Shown one piece after another: positions 16,800 to 24,505 of a stretch of 64,000 nt of DNA. Source of the DNA: Micromonospora sp. WMMD961 (lineage in GTDB: Bacteria; Actinomycetota; Actinomycetes; Mycobacteriales; Micromonosporaceae). The notes beneath the pieces were generated by a model that was not told the origin of the DNA, ran no database searches, and saw only the letters and a list, made by a program, of their open reading frames with translations. The position numbers and the translations under genes are program-made. Each line of letters opens with the position of its first letter. The stretch's first letter is position 1. Location of the stretch: contig NZ_JARUBJ010000002.1 of the NCBI RefSeq assembly GCF_029626145.1, positions 4,623,501-4,687,500 on the forward strand. The letters are read 5' to 3'.

Positions 16800-18095
16800 T
16801 CAGCGGTTGAGGTAGGCGGCCAGGCCACCGAGTTCCTCGTTGGCAATGAACACCGAGCGCACGTTGAGGATGGCCTCCTCGACGTGCGCGGCACAGCCCC
16901 ACGCCGAGTCACCCCACGAGTCGGCGATCTTGATCTCGGCGGGTGCCGTGCATCCGGGGGCATCACCGAGCTGGCAGTGCTCGGGATGGGGCTGGGCGGC
17001 CTGTGCGGCCGCGGCCGCACGCATCCGCGCCGCGAGTTCGGCGGAGGCGGCTGCGCGTCGCTCGGCCTCGGCGCGCAGCTCGCGCTCCACGCGTACCACA
17101 GCGGCCAGTTCGTCGTGTGCGGACCTGGCGCGTGCCTCGGCGGTCGCCTTCGCCTCCTCGATGTGGTGACGCTCGATGGCGAGCGCCGCGGTGCCGGCGA
17201 AGACCCGGATGAGAGCAAGGTCGGTGTCCTGCGGCACGCGGGGGGTGCGGTGGTACATGGCGAAGGTGCCCAACAGACCGCCGTCGCGGGCCAGGATCGG
17301 CGTCGACCAGCAGGCCGCCAGACCAGCTTGGTCGGCGAGCTGCCGGAAGTCGGCCCAGAACGGGTCGGCGGCGATGTCGGTGACGATGACCGGTTCCCGT
17401 CGGTGGGCGGCGGTGCCGCAGGAACCGACACCCTCGCCGGTGGCTATCCCGTCAATGGCCTCGTTGTAGAAGTCGGGCAGGCTGGGGGCTGCGCCGTGGC
17501 GCAGGTGTCGGGCGTCGGCGTCGGCGAGCAGCACGGAGACGAGCACCTCCTCCGGTGCCAGATTCTCGATGCAGCGGGCCATCCCGTCGAGCACCTCGGT
17601 CAGGGGCGCCTGACGGGCGATCTGCTCCAGCAAAGCACGGTGTTCGGTCATCAACCGTTGGGCGTGCTTGACCTGGGTGGTCTCGACGCCGAGCACCCGG
17701 ATCCCGGTCACCTCACCGGTGGCGTCCCGACGCGGTTCGTAGGAGACGTCGAAGAACGACTCGCGCGCGTGCGGACCGGCGCCCACCATGACCCGGACGT
17801 CACGGCCGACGTACGGCTCACCCGTGCGGTACACCTGGTCGAGCAGCGCGATGAAGCCCTGACCAGCCAGTTCGGGCATCAAATCCCCGAGGGGCACGCC
17901 GGTGTGGGCCCGTTCCTGGCCGACGGTGTCGAAGAACGCCCGGTTCGCCGACTCCACCAGGTGTGCCGGCCCGGCCAGTAGGGCGAAGACGGCGCTGGAC
18001 TGCCCGAACAGTGCCCGCAGGTCCTCCTCCGCCGCTGTGTGCCCGGCAACCGCCGGATCCGCGGCAGGCGGTCGATGGCCCGAAACCGCCGTCAT
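16800..18095 (-). CDS. PAS-GAF sensor protein with coiled coil and Cys-containing C-terminal domain
   Basis: 431 residues. ATG 18095 follows AAGGGGACC. Residues 24-145 form a PAS-like domain (LFGQSSAVFALLAGPAHLVE to RVLGVETTQVKHAQ). Residues 155-320 form a GAF domain with GVGSCGTAAHRREPVIVTDI and ACWSTPILARDGGLLGTFAM. A long Ala/Arg/Glu-rich coiled coil follows (about 320-372). The last 60 residues contain CQLGDAPGCTAPAEIKIADS and WGDSAWGCAAHVEEAI, with three cysteines, a domain I do not recognise. No histidine kinase, cyclase or phosphatase domain is present, so output may be by protein contact. It has no operon partner. Confidence 0.78.
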   Translation of the reverse strand: MTAVSGHRPPAADPAVAGHTAAEEDLRALFGQSSAVFALLAGPAHLVESANRAFFDTVGQERAHTGVPLGDLMPELAGQGFIALLDQVYRTGEPYVGRDVRVMVGAGPHARESFFDVSYEPRRDATGEVTGIRVLGVETTQVKHAQRLMTEHRALLEQIARQAPLTEVLDGMARCIENLAPEEVLVSVLLADADARHLRHGAAPSLPDFYNEAIDGIATGEGVGSCGTAAHRREPVIVTDIAADPFWADFRQLADQAGLAACWSTPILARDGGLLGTFAMYHRTPRVPQDTDLALIRVFAGTAALAIERHHIEEAKATAEARARSAHDELAAVVRVERELRAEAERRAAASAELAARMRAAAAAQAAQPHPEHCQLGDAPGCTAPAEIKIADSWGDSAWGCAAHVEEAILNVRSVFIANEELGGLAAYLNR

Positions 18096-18209
18096 GTAGT
18101 GGTCCCCTTCTCCTCGAATACGGTGGACAGTCGACGACCTACGGGACGGCGGCCATCGGAGACGTCCGTCAATCGCGTGCTCCCGCACGACGAACTTACG
18201 GGACGGCCC

Positions 18210-19151
18210 TCAGGCGCTGACAGGACCGGTCTCGGGACAGCAGACGGTGAGCGCGCCGGGCACCGAACGCACGTTGAGCTTCTGCGCCCTGGTGCGTGCC
18301 CCGCCGTCGAGCTCGTACCTGCGCGGCGCGTCGAACCGGACCTTCACCCGCCGCCCACGGATGATCCGGACGAACGGCGAGTCCGTCGACCGACCGGCGG
18401 CCATCCGGCCGAGGGTACGGGCCCAGTCGATCGCTCCACGCGCGGTGGACACTCCCACCTCCAGACAACCATCGTCGGGGCGGGCGTCGTCGAAGGCGGG
18501 AATGCCACCGGTGATCGTGCCGACGTTGCCGAAGAGCACACAGCTGGCCTCGCCGTCGAACCAGGTCACCCCGTCCACCCGGATCCGGGTGCGCACCAAC
18601 TCGCCCCGGACGTGCCGCAGCCCTGCCCACACGTACGCCAGCCGACCGAACCGGCCCTTGAGGTCCCGGTCCGCGTCACGGATCAGGTCGCCGTCGAAAC
18701 CAGCGCCGGCCATCACCGCGAAGTGCTCGCCGTTGAGTCGACCCAGGTCCAGCCTCCGCCGCCGGCCGTGCAGGCCGATCCGCACCGCCTCGGCCAGGTC
18801 CTCCGGGATGCCCAGGTTGGCGGCGAAGAGATTCGCGGTGCCGGCGGGCAGGATCGCCATCGGCATGTCCGAGCCGGCCAGCGTGTCCGCGCACCGTTGC
18901 ACCATGCCGTCCCCGCCCCACACGAAAAGCAGCCCGGCCCGCTTCTTCAGGGCCTTACGAACCTTCTTGGGCGCCTTGCGGCTCTTCGACACCTCGTACC
19001 AGAGCAGGTTGCCGACTCCGGCGTCGGCGAGAGCCTCGCGCAGCTCGTCAAGGCCGCCACCCAGGCTCTTGCGACGGTGGGCGACCACCGCGACCCTGCC
19101 CAGCTGTGCCACCGCCCCGGTCGGAGTAACTGTCGCGGTGTTCGTCGTCAT
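18210..19151 (-). CDS. Diacylglycerol/sphingosine kinase-like lipid kinase
   Basis: 313 residues of the DagK/LCB5 family. Nucleotide-binding motifs are WGGDGMVQRCAD (the GGDG loop) and ILPAGTANLFAANLGIPEDL. The C-terminal beta domain includes LFGNVGTITGGIPAFDDARP followed by DDGCLEVGV. These enzymes phosphorylate diacylglycerol, ceramide or related lipids at the membrane, for lipid turnover. The exact lipid is unknown. It starts at ATG 19151 and shares a divergent spacer with the 167-residue gene. Confidence 0.85.
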   Translation of the reverse strand: MTTNTATVTPTGAVAQLGRVAVVAHRRKSLGGGLDELREALADAGVGNLLWYEVSKSRKAPKKVRKALKKRAGLLFVWGGDGMVQRCADTLAGSDMPMAILPAGTANLFAANLGIPEDLAEAVRIGLHGRRRRLDLGRLNGEHFAVMAGAGFDGDLIRDADRDLKGRFGRLAYVWAGLRHVRGELVRTRIRVDGVTWFDGEASCVLFGNVGTITGGIPAFDDARPDDGCLEVGVSTARGAIDWARTLGRMAAGRSTDSPFVRIIRGRRVKVRFDAPRRYELDGGARTRAQKLNVRSVPGALTVCCPETGPVSA

Positions 19152-19330
19152 GGCTACCCGTGGTACCCGGCCGGCCGATTCGGTACGCCTCGACGAGAGG
19201 GCTCGCAGGTCGGTGTCGACGACGGCGGCATGCGTGGAGTGGGGCGCCGCTCCCTTCAGCGATTGACCCCGCTTACTAGCGTGCGCAATAGACGGGGATC
19301 CACATCACGCTCGTACGGGAGGAGAGCACA

Positions 19331-19834
19331 GTGGACGAATTCTCGACAATTGTCACCGCCCCACGCGCGATCAACGGAATCGTGGCGATCGCCTCCGACG
19401 ACACCTTCGCACACGCCTACCCGGACGTGCGGCAGATGATCGCGGACGGGCTGGGTGACACCGACACCCGCCGGGGCGCTCTGGAGTTCTTCGATCCGGC
19501 GGGCGCACGACTGGTGCCCGTGTTCGGACCGGCTTGGCAACTGGTCGACCTGCAGGACAGTGGCGACGATCCCGACGCCGACCGCGTACGCCAGCGTCTC
19601 ACCGCCGTGGTGGACCACGTGGCGGCGTACCTCCGGAAACACCCCGATGTCGTCGAGGCGGCCGGCCTGACGCTCGACGAGGCCATCTCCCAACTGCCTC
19701 GACCAGCCGAACAGAATCTCGCCAAGGTCCTGACCCTGTTCCCGCACCGCATCGACGACGGAGGAACCATCCAACCGTTCAGTCGAGGAGGTTATTTCCA
19801 CAACTCTCTCCACGCCGCGGGCTGGACGCACTGA
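19331..19834 (+). CDS. Hypothetical protein, 167 residues
   Basis: GTG 19331 follows GGGAGGAGAG, a strong ribosome site. The protein begins MDEFSTIVTAPRAINGIVAI and ends FSRGGYFHNSLHAAGWTH. It is soluble, mildly acidic and has no signal or membrane span. I do not recognise the family. The central part, LVPVFGPAWQLVDLQDSG, looks like a compact alpha-beta fold. Neighbours (lipid kinase and a SpoIID remnant) give no role. Confidence 0.65.
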   Translation: MDEFSTIVTAPRAINGIVAIASDDTFAHAYPDVRQMIADGLGDTDTRRGALEFFDPAGARLVPVFGPAWQLVDLQDSGDDPDADRVRQRLTAVVDHVAAYLRKHPDVVEAAGLTLDEAISQLPRPAEQNLAKVLTLFPHRIDDGGTIQPFSRGGYFHNSLHAAGWTH

Positions 19835-19933
19835 GCGGGACCGCCCTTGGTCGACGGGTGTCGGCGAGACGTGTCGACCACGAGCGCGCCACCCGCCCTG
19901 GAACTGCGGCGGGTGGCGCGCTGGCGTGTGACC

Positions 19934-20240
19934 TCAGGAGAGAGCCACGTCGCGGTAGTAGTAGCGCAGGACGGCCTGGTAGGTCCTGCCCTCGTTGGCG
20001 AGATCGCGGGAGCCGTACTGGGACAGCCAGTCCCCGTCCACCCAACCACCGCAGGCGGTGGTCGTCGCGCAGTAGTGCGCCCGCAGGATGTCGCCGCTCC
20101 GGGTCAGCCGGGTCGACCAGGTGCGGTCCACCGCGCAGGACGTCGAGGCCTGCGCCGACGACGGCCGGTAGACCTGGTCCCCCGGTGTCGTCACGGACGT
20201 CGTAGCACTGCCCGCCGGGGGTCTTGCGGGCCGTGCTCGG
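19934..20240 (-). pseudogene. Remnant of a SpoIID/LytB-domain amidase enhancer-type protein
   Basis: The downstream frame encodes GDQVYRPSSAQ and ends WLSQYGSRDLANEGRTYQAV followed by LRYYYRDV, the conserved C terminus of SpoIID/LytB proteins. The stretch just upstream that completes the domain, TARKTPGGQCYDVRDD, is in a different frame, so a frameshift lies near 20190. A stop (20241-20243) precedes it in its own frame. The N-terminal two thirds and any signal peptide are absent. It is a truncated and frameshifted relic left beside the secreted hydrolase gene. Confidence 0.6.
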
Positions 20241-20248
20241 TCACCGCC

Positions 20249-22282
20249 TCACGGGCAGGGCCGGCCCGCGCAGACGTCGACGACAGTGCCGGTGAGCAGG
20301 AAGATCGCCTTCTGTTTCTGGGCGCCGGCCTGGGCGCGCGGGAACTCGTGCGAGTCGTCGCCGTACTCCGGCCCGGCCGGTGCGAGGTTGGTCGGCGGCG
20401 GCGCGTAGGCCGCCCCGCTGTTCCAGACGACCATCGCCGACCCGGTGTACGGGTACCTGCGGATCGGTGCGATCCCCCAGTACGGGCGCACGTCCGAGGA
20501 CCAGCCGTCGGCGAGTGCGGGAGTGTGCAGGCGGGCGCCGATGGTGCGCGCCTGGACCTCCGCCGCGGCGGGCGACACCTGCTGGTCGCCGAAGGCCACG
20601 TGCATCAGCACCTGGTGTGCCGGGGTGCGCGGCAGCGGCCGGTCGGTCATGTGTTGGGCGTACCCGTTTGCCTCGGATCGGTCCCACAACATCTGCAGCA
20701 GCGCGAGGATCAGCTGTTGGTCGGCCTTGTCCGGGTAGTAGCCGTCCATCACCGTCTGGAACGGGGCGAAGTCCACGCTGCGTTGCAGGAGCGTGGAGTA
20801 GTTCATCGCCGGTACGCCGAGCACGGAGCGGGTCCAGTCCTGCGCGATGGCGGTGAGTGCCCCGCCGTTGATGCCGCCCTGGCTGTTGCCGTCGTAGTGC
20901 AGCCCGCCCGCCAGGTTGATCAGCGGCCGTGCGGTGGCGTCCCGGAACGCCGGGTGGGCGGCGAACCCGCCTGGGTGGATCATCGCGCGGCCCAGGAAGA
21001 GGAAGTTCAGGAAACTCTGCTGCAACCGGTCCGCCACCGCCGGGAAGGCGCTGAGGTCGGTGAAGGCGCCGGCCACGTAGGGAACGTCGCCGGCAGCCAT
21101 GCCGATCCAACTGGTCGCGCAGAAGGTGAAGTGGTGGGTGTTCGACATCGTCCTGACGTTGGCGGCGTTGACCTCGGTCGGTCTGCCGAGCAGTCCGTGG
21201 CCGTAGAGCGACAGGTGGGCCGGCTTGGCGGCGGTGGCGCTGCGCGGGATGGTGCAGACGAAGTCGGCCGCCAGCGTCGTGCCGGACGGAGTGGGCAGGG
21301 CGTTCGGCGTCTGCGGTGTCCCGGGGCCGCCGGCGGGCCCGTAGTGCAGCCGGGAGCCGGGCCCGCCGTCACCGGTCAGATATGACGGTACGCCGACGGT
21401 GCCGGTCACCTGCCGGGCGATCAGCGGCTCCTGCTCCGGGGCGTAGTCGGTGACCTGCGTGACGGTGAACGACGGCGCGTCACGACGGAGGGCGGCGAAC
21501 GCGCTGTCCCGCATCGCCAGCATCCGCCCGGTCAGGCCCTGCCGACTGGCGACGGTGAAGTCCCAGGCCAGGTAGAGGCTGTGCCGCTTGACGCCGGCCC
21601 TGTTCAGGTCGGCGACGATCCGTTTCATCTGCGGGCCGCGACTGTCCCGATGGCCGAGGCCGGCAACTGTCACGTACGACGTGAACGCCTTCGGCGCCGG
21701 GATCGTCGCCCCCGTGCCGTCGCGCATGCCACGCAGGCCGACGACGTAGCGGGTGCCCTCGGTCAGGGCCACCGCCGGCCGGATGATCAGCACCTGCCGA
21801 TCGGGCTGGCCGACCGCGTGCGCGTCCAGCTCGGCCCAGTACGGAGTGCGCTTCCCGGTTCGCGCGTCGAGCAGGACGATCGGCGCGTCCGGTGCCAGCG
21901 AACGGCCGATGTCGGTGACCGGCGCGATCCCGGTCGCCGCCACGTCGAGGCCGGGAACCCGAACCAGGATGGGTGAGCCGGGGCTGAACCCGTCCTGCCG
22001 ATTCCACTCCGTCGGGTCGATCGGGGTTCCCTGCACGTTGGCCGGCATGGCCGAGGCGGCGATCCGCACCCGCTTGCCAGTGGGGCTGGCCCGATCGGGC
22101 ACCGTGAAGTAGTCGTTCGGGAACGGCAGCAGGCAGGCGGTCGGGTCGATCGGGTCGCAGGACGGACGTCCGGCCGGTCCGGGAGTCGTTGGCGGTGCCG
22201 CGGGCGCTGCCGTGCCGAGCAGGACGGCGCCGGCGGTCACCAGCACGGACACGGCGAGACGGAGCCCTCTGGAAGTGGTCAC
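20249..22282 (-). CDS. Large secreted alpha/beta hydrolase (lipase/esterase-like)
   Basis: 677 residues. GTG 22282 is chosen because AAGGAG lies six bases upstream. ATG 22288 would abut that site. The signal peptide RGLRLAVSVLVTAGAVLLGT leads into CDPIDPTACLLPFPNDYF, seen at the start of a group of extracellular hydrolases with an N-terminal Ig-like part. HYDGNSQGGINGG near residue 490 gives the GxSxG-type nucleophile elbow, and LYGHGLLGRPTEV may form the oxyanion region. QVLMHVAFGDQQVSPAAAEV probably carries the late acid and base. It is secreted and likely acts on esters of unknown identity. Confidence 0.7.
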   Translation of the reverse strand: MTTSRGLRLAVSVLVTAGAVLLGTAAPAAPPTTPGPAGRPSCDPIDPTACLLPFPNDYFTVPDRASPTGKRVRIAASAMPANVQGTPIDPTEWNRQDGFSPGSPILVRVPGLDVAATGIAPVTDIGRSLAPDAPIVLLDARTGKRTPYWAELDAHAVGQPDRQVLIIRPAVALTEGTRYVVGLRGMRDGTGATIPAPKAFTSYVTVAGLGHRDSRGPQMKRIVADLNRAGVKRHSLYLAWDFTVASRQGLTGRMLAMRDSAFAALRRDAPSFTVTQVTDYAPEQEPLIARQVTGTVGVPSYLTGDGGPGSRLHYGPAGGPGTPQTPNALPTPSGTTLAADFVCTIPRSATAAKPAHLSLYGHGLLGRPTEVNAANVRTMSNTHHFTFCATSWIGMAAGDVPYVAGAFTDLSAFPAVADRLQQSFLNFLFLGRAMIHPGGFAAHPAFRDATARPLINLAGGLHYDGNSQGGINGGALTAIAQDWTRSVLGVPAMNYSTLLQRSVDFAPFQTVMDGYYPDKADQQLILALLQMLWDRSEANGYAQHMTDRPLPRTPAHQVLMHVAFGDQQVSPAAAEVQARTIGARLHTPALADGWSSDVRPYWGIAPIRRYPYTGSAMVVWNSGAAYAPPPTNLAPAGPEYGDDSHEFPRAQAGAQKQKAIFLLTGTVVDVCAGRPCP

Positions 22283-22411
22283 AGGCATCTCCTTCGACGC
22301 AGGGCGGCGGATCGATGAAGGGCCGACGGTGGTGTTCTTCCTACGCTTGTGACAGAAGCTCAGCAAGCGTCGATCCGTCGGCCCCACGTCGAAGGAGGAG
22401 GACAGCCCCGG

Positions 22412-22558
22412 TCAGGCGGTGATCACCGGCCAGGCGTACGCGAGCAGGGCGCAGGCGGCACCGAGGAGCGCGAGCGAGATACCCCGGGTGGGCAGGGGCA
22501 GGGCCGCGAGCACGATCAGGATGACGGCGACGATGTAGAGAAAGGCCTGGGCGGACAT
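22412..22558 (-). CDS. 48-residue small membrane protein
   Basis: A short open frame from ATG 22558 with GAGGAG seven bases upstream. It reads MSAQAFLYIVAVILIVLAAL then PLPTRGISLALLGAACALLA with a short end. It has two hydrophobic spans separated by PLPTRG, so a hairpin in the membrane is likely. Similar 45-50 residue proteins are widespread in actinomycetes and have no known role. The strong ribosome site and coherent hydrophobic pattern support it as a gene. Confidence 0.65.
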   Translation of the reverse strand: MSAQAFLYIVAVILIVLAALPLPTRGISLALLGAACALLAYAWPVITA

Positions 22559-22690
22559 ATCGGTCTCCTCGTTCAAGGGAGTGACTGGCGAGTGAATCTC
22601 ACCGCCGAGATGCCCCCGGCCGTGATCGCGGAAACGTCCCGCTCGATCACGAATACGTCCACACTGTCGTGCGCGACGCGTGACCAGCGC

Positions 22691-23332
22691 CTACGCCGCG
22701 AGGAGCAGCGCTTCGGCTCCCACCGGTCGAAACCCGGCCGCCTGGAAGGCGCGCACGCTGCGCGCGTTGCCGACGGCCTGCTGGGACCAGACCGGTCGAC
22801 CGTCCGGCACCAGATGCCGGGCGGCTGTCGCCAGCGCTCTTCCCAGGCCCCGGTGGCGGTGCTCGTCGTCGACCTCGATCGCCACCTCCCAGCGCCCGGC
22901 GACCCCACGGCCGAGAACGATCACCCCACCCTCGGCGGCCCAGACGCGCACGTCGTCACGACGCCGACGCGCCCTGACCTCGCGTGGATGATCGGCCCCG
23001 GTCAGCTCGGTCAGCTCCAAAGGCGGAGCCCCGGTGAGGCAGCTCGCCACGGTCAGCAGGTCGATCGTGTCTGTGGACCGCCGGGTGCGGTCGAGCAGAG
23101 CACCCAGGAAGCGCGGATTCATCGTGGCCGCCAAGGGGTCGCACTCGACAGCGGCCAACGTCCGTCGTACCCATTGGGGGTCCTCGTCGGTGAACACCAC
23201 CGAGTGGCCGGTGAAGGCGATGACCCCGGCGTCGCGGCGGTTCGGCTGCGCGACCACTGTGGTCCCGCCGTCCGGCGGCGGGAAGTTCCCGTGCGTCGCC
23301 GCCTCCAGGATGTCGGCCAACGTGCGCTCCAT
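22691..23332 (-). CDS. GNAT-family N-acetyltransferase
   Basis: 213 residues. ATG 23332 has GAGGAG nine bases before it. The acetyl-CoA site is the IEVDDEHRHRGLGRALATAA motif (R/Q-x-x-G-x-G/A). The C-terminal SQQAVGNARSVRAFQAAGFR is the usual GNAT closing helix and strand. The N-terminal third (residues 1-95) is less typical and contains TDEDPQWVRRTLAAVECDPL, so it may be a fused substrate domain. The substrate is not predictable. It is divergent from the YCII remnant. Confidence 0.82.
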   Translation of the reverse strand: MERTLADILEAATHGNFPPPDGGTTVVAQPNRRDAGVIAFTGHSVVFTDEDPQWVRRTLAAVECDPLAATMNPRFLGALLDRTRRSTDTIDLLTVASCLTGAPPLELTELTGADHPREVRARRRRDDVRVWAAEGGVIVLGRGVAGRWEVAIEVDDEHRHRGLGRALATAARHLVPDGRPVWSQQAVGNARSVRAFQAAGFRPVGAEALLLAA

Positions 23333-23505
23333 GGTGGTCTTCTCCTCGGTCCCCGACGCGGTGTGCCGGCTCGGCCGCCTCCGAAGGGGGTCGATGATAT
23401 GTGGCGCACCGAAGGTTCTCTCCGGCCGGTGTCGATTCGCGGGCCGCTCGTTCGACAAGTGCGTGCGAGGGTCGTGAGGCGACCCTGCCGGACGAGGAGA
23501 ACGCG

Positions 23506-23802
23506 ATGTCGAAGTACATGTTGATCATGTGGGGCGCCGACGGGACGAACGCGGCCCTGATGGCGTCGATCGACGAGGCGATGGCCGCGACCGGCCTGTT
23601 CGTCGAGGAGGTGATGAAGGCCGGTGTCCTCCTCGCCGCCGAAGGGCTGGACGATCCGGGCCGGGGTGCCGTGGTCGACTTCAGCAGCGAGCCGCCGGTC
23701 GTCACGGACGGACCCTACGGCGAGACGAGGGAGCTGTTCGGGGGTTACTCCCTGCTCGATGTCGCCACGAAGGAGGAGGCGATCGCAGCTCGTCTCCGCT
23801 GA
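23506..23802 (+). CDS. YCII/DGPF-domain protein, C-terminally cut
   Basis: 98 codons from ATG 23506 with GAGGAG upstream. The start MSKYMLIMWGADG and the signature VVTDGPYGETRELFGGYSLL are YCII/DGPF. The family normally continues about 25 residues with a second helix and an ExRP end, but here the chain stops after ATKEEAIAARLR. The sequence beyond is a fragment of another family in a shifted frame. The product may still fold but is likely a deletion derivative. It has no sigma factor beside it, unlike the intact copy at 9839. Confidence 0.6.
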   Translation: MSKYMLIMWGADGTNAALMASIDEAMAATGLFVEEVMKAGVLLAAEGLDDPGRGAVVDFSSEPPVVTDGPYGETRELFGGYSLLDVATKEEAIAARLR

Positions 23803-23989
23803 CGAGTCCGCACCCGAGGACTCGGTCATCAGCGTGCAGGTGGACGACGTGGACGACGCCTATGCGGAAGCACAGCGGCTCGGCTACGAGATCGTGCACC
23901 CGCTGACCACCGAGCCGTGGGGCGTGCGCCGGTTCTTCGTCCGCGCGCCGGACGGCAACGTCATCAACGTGGTGGCGCACCACTCCTGA
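23795..23989 (+). pseudogene. C-terminal half of a VOC/glyoxalase-superfamily gene
   Basis: About 64 codons, in a different frame from the preceding YCII gene, read VISVQVDDVDDAYAEAQRLG, then EIVHPLTTEPWGVRRFFVRA and PDGNVINVV. This is the second half of a VOC-fold protein. No start codon or ribosome site is available and the first beta-alpha-beta unit is missing. It appears to have been joined to the YCII gene by a deletion near 23790. Confidence 0.6.
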
Positions 23990-24505
23990 CGTAACCCCGG
24001 CCATCCGGAGGGATTGACCTTCACCGACGTCCACTGTTAACTGCAGATCAACGATGCGGATCGATGTTCATCCGGACGCCGTAGACCGGCACGGTGGCAG
24101 CGCTCCGCGTCGTCTCGACATCGCCCTCGTTTCGGCGGACGCGGGCAGACCGGGGCGTCTCCCGGGGTGCGAGAGCTCCATCCGCGCGACGATCCCGAGG
24201 AGATCGTGTCGATGACGATGACGCCGCAGCTACGCATCGCGCCCGCCGCCAGCCCAGCCATCGCGGCACCCACCCACGCCGGGCCGCGGCACTGACCGCG
24301 AACCGAGACGCGATGGCTCGCGGGAGAAGCGCGGCCTGATCGCCCACTGAACACGTCGAGTCCGGCGGGTCCACAGCCGCCCGCCGGCCGGCAACGTCTC
24401 ATCGAGCCCGGCGTCGGCGGCCCGGCTTCCCCACCCCTGGCGTACGCGCACCCACCGGTACGCGTACGCCCGGCCGTCCCGCCCACCCCAACCCGGGAGT
24501 ACGCC
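23990..24505. other. Gene-poor stretch upstream of the sugar dehydrogenase gene
   Basis: No supported gene. An element CTGTTAACTGCAGATCAAC near 24034-24052 is weakly reminiscent of the LacI-like arms upstream of the GH43 gene. A short frame beginning ATG 24212 behind GAGGAG would encode only 27 residues and is not accepted. The promoter of the following secreted-protein gene presumably lies here. Confidence 0.35.

Noticed and set aside
24212..24292. Possible 27-codon gene behind GAGGAG
   Set aside because: Too short and not hydrophobic or patterned. The start codon lies among several repeats of ATGACG, and there is no conservation evidence.
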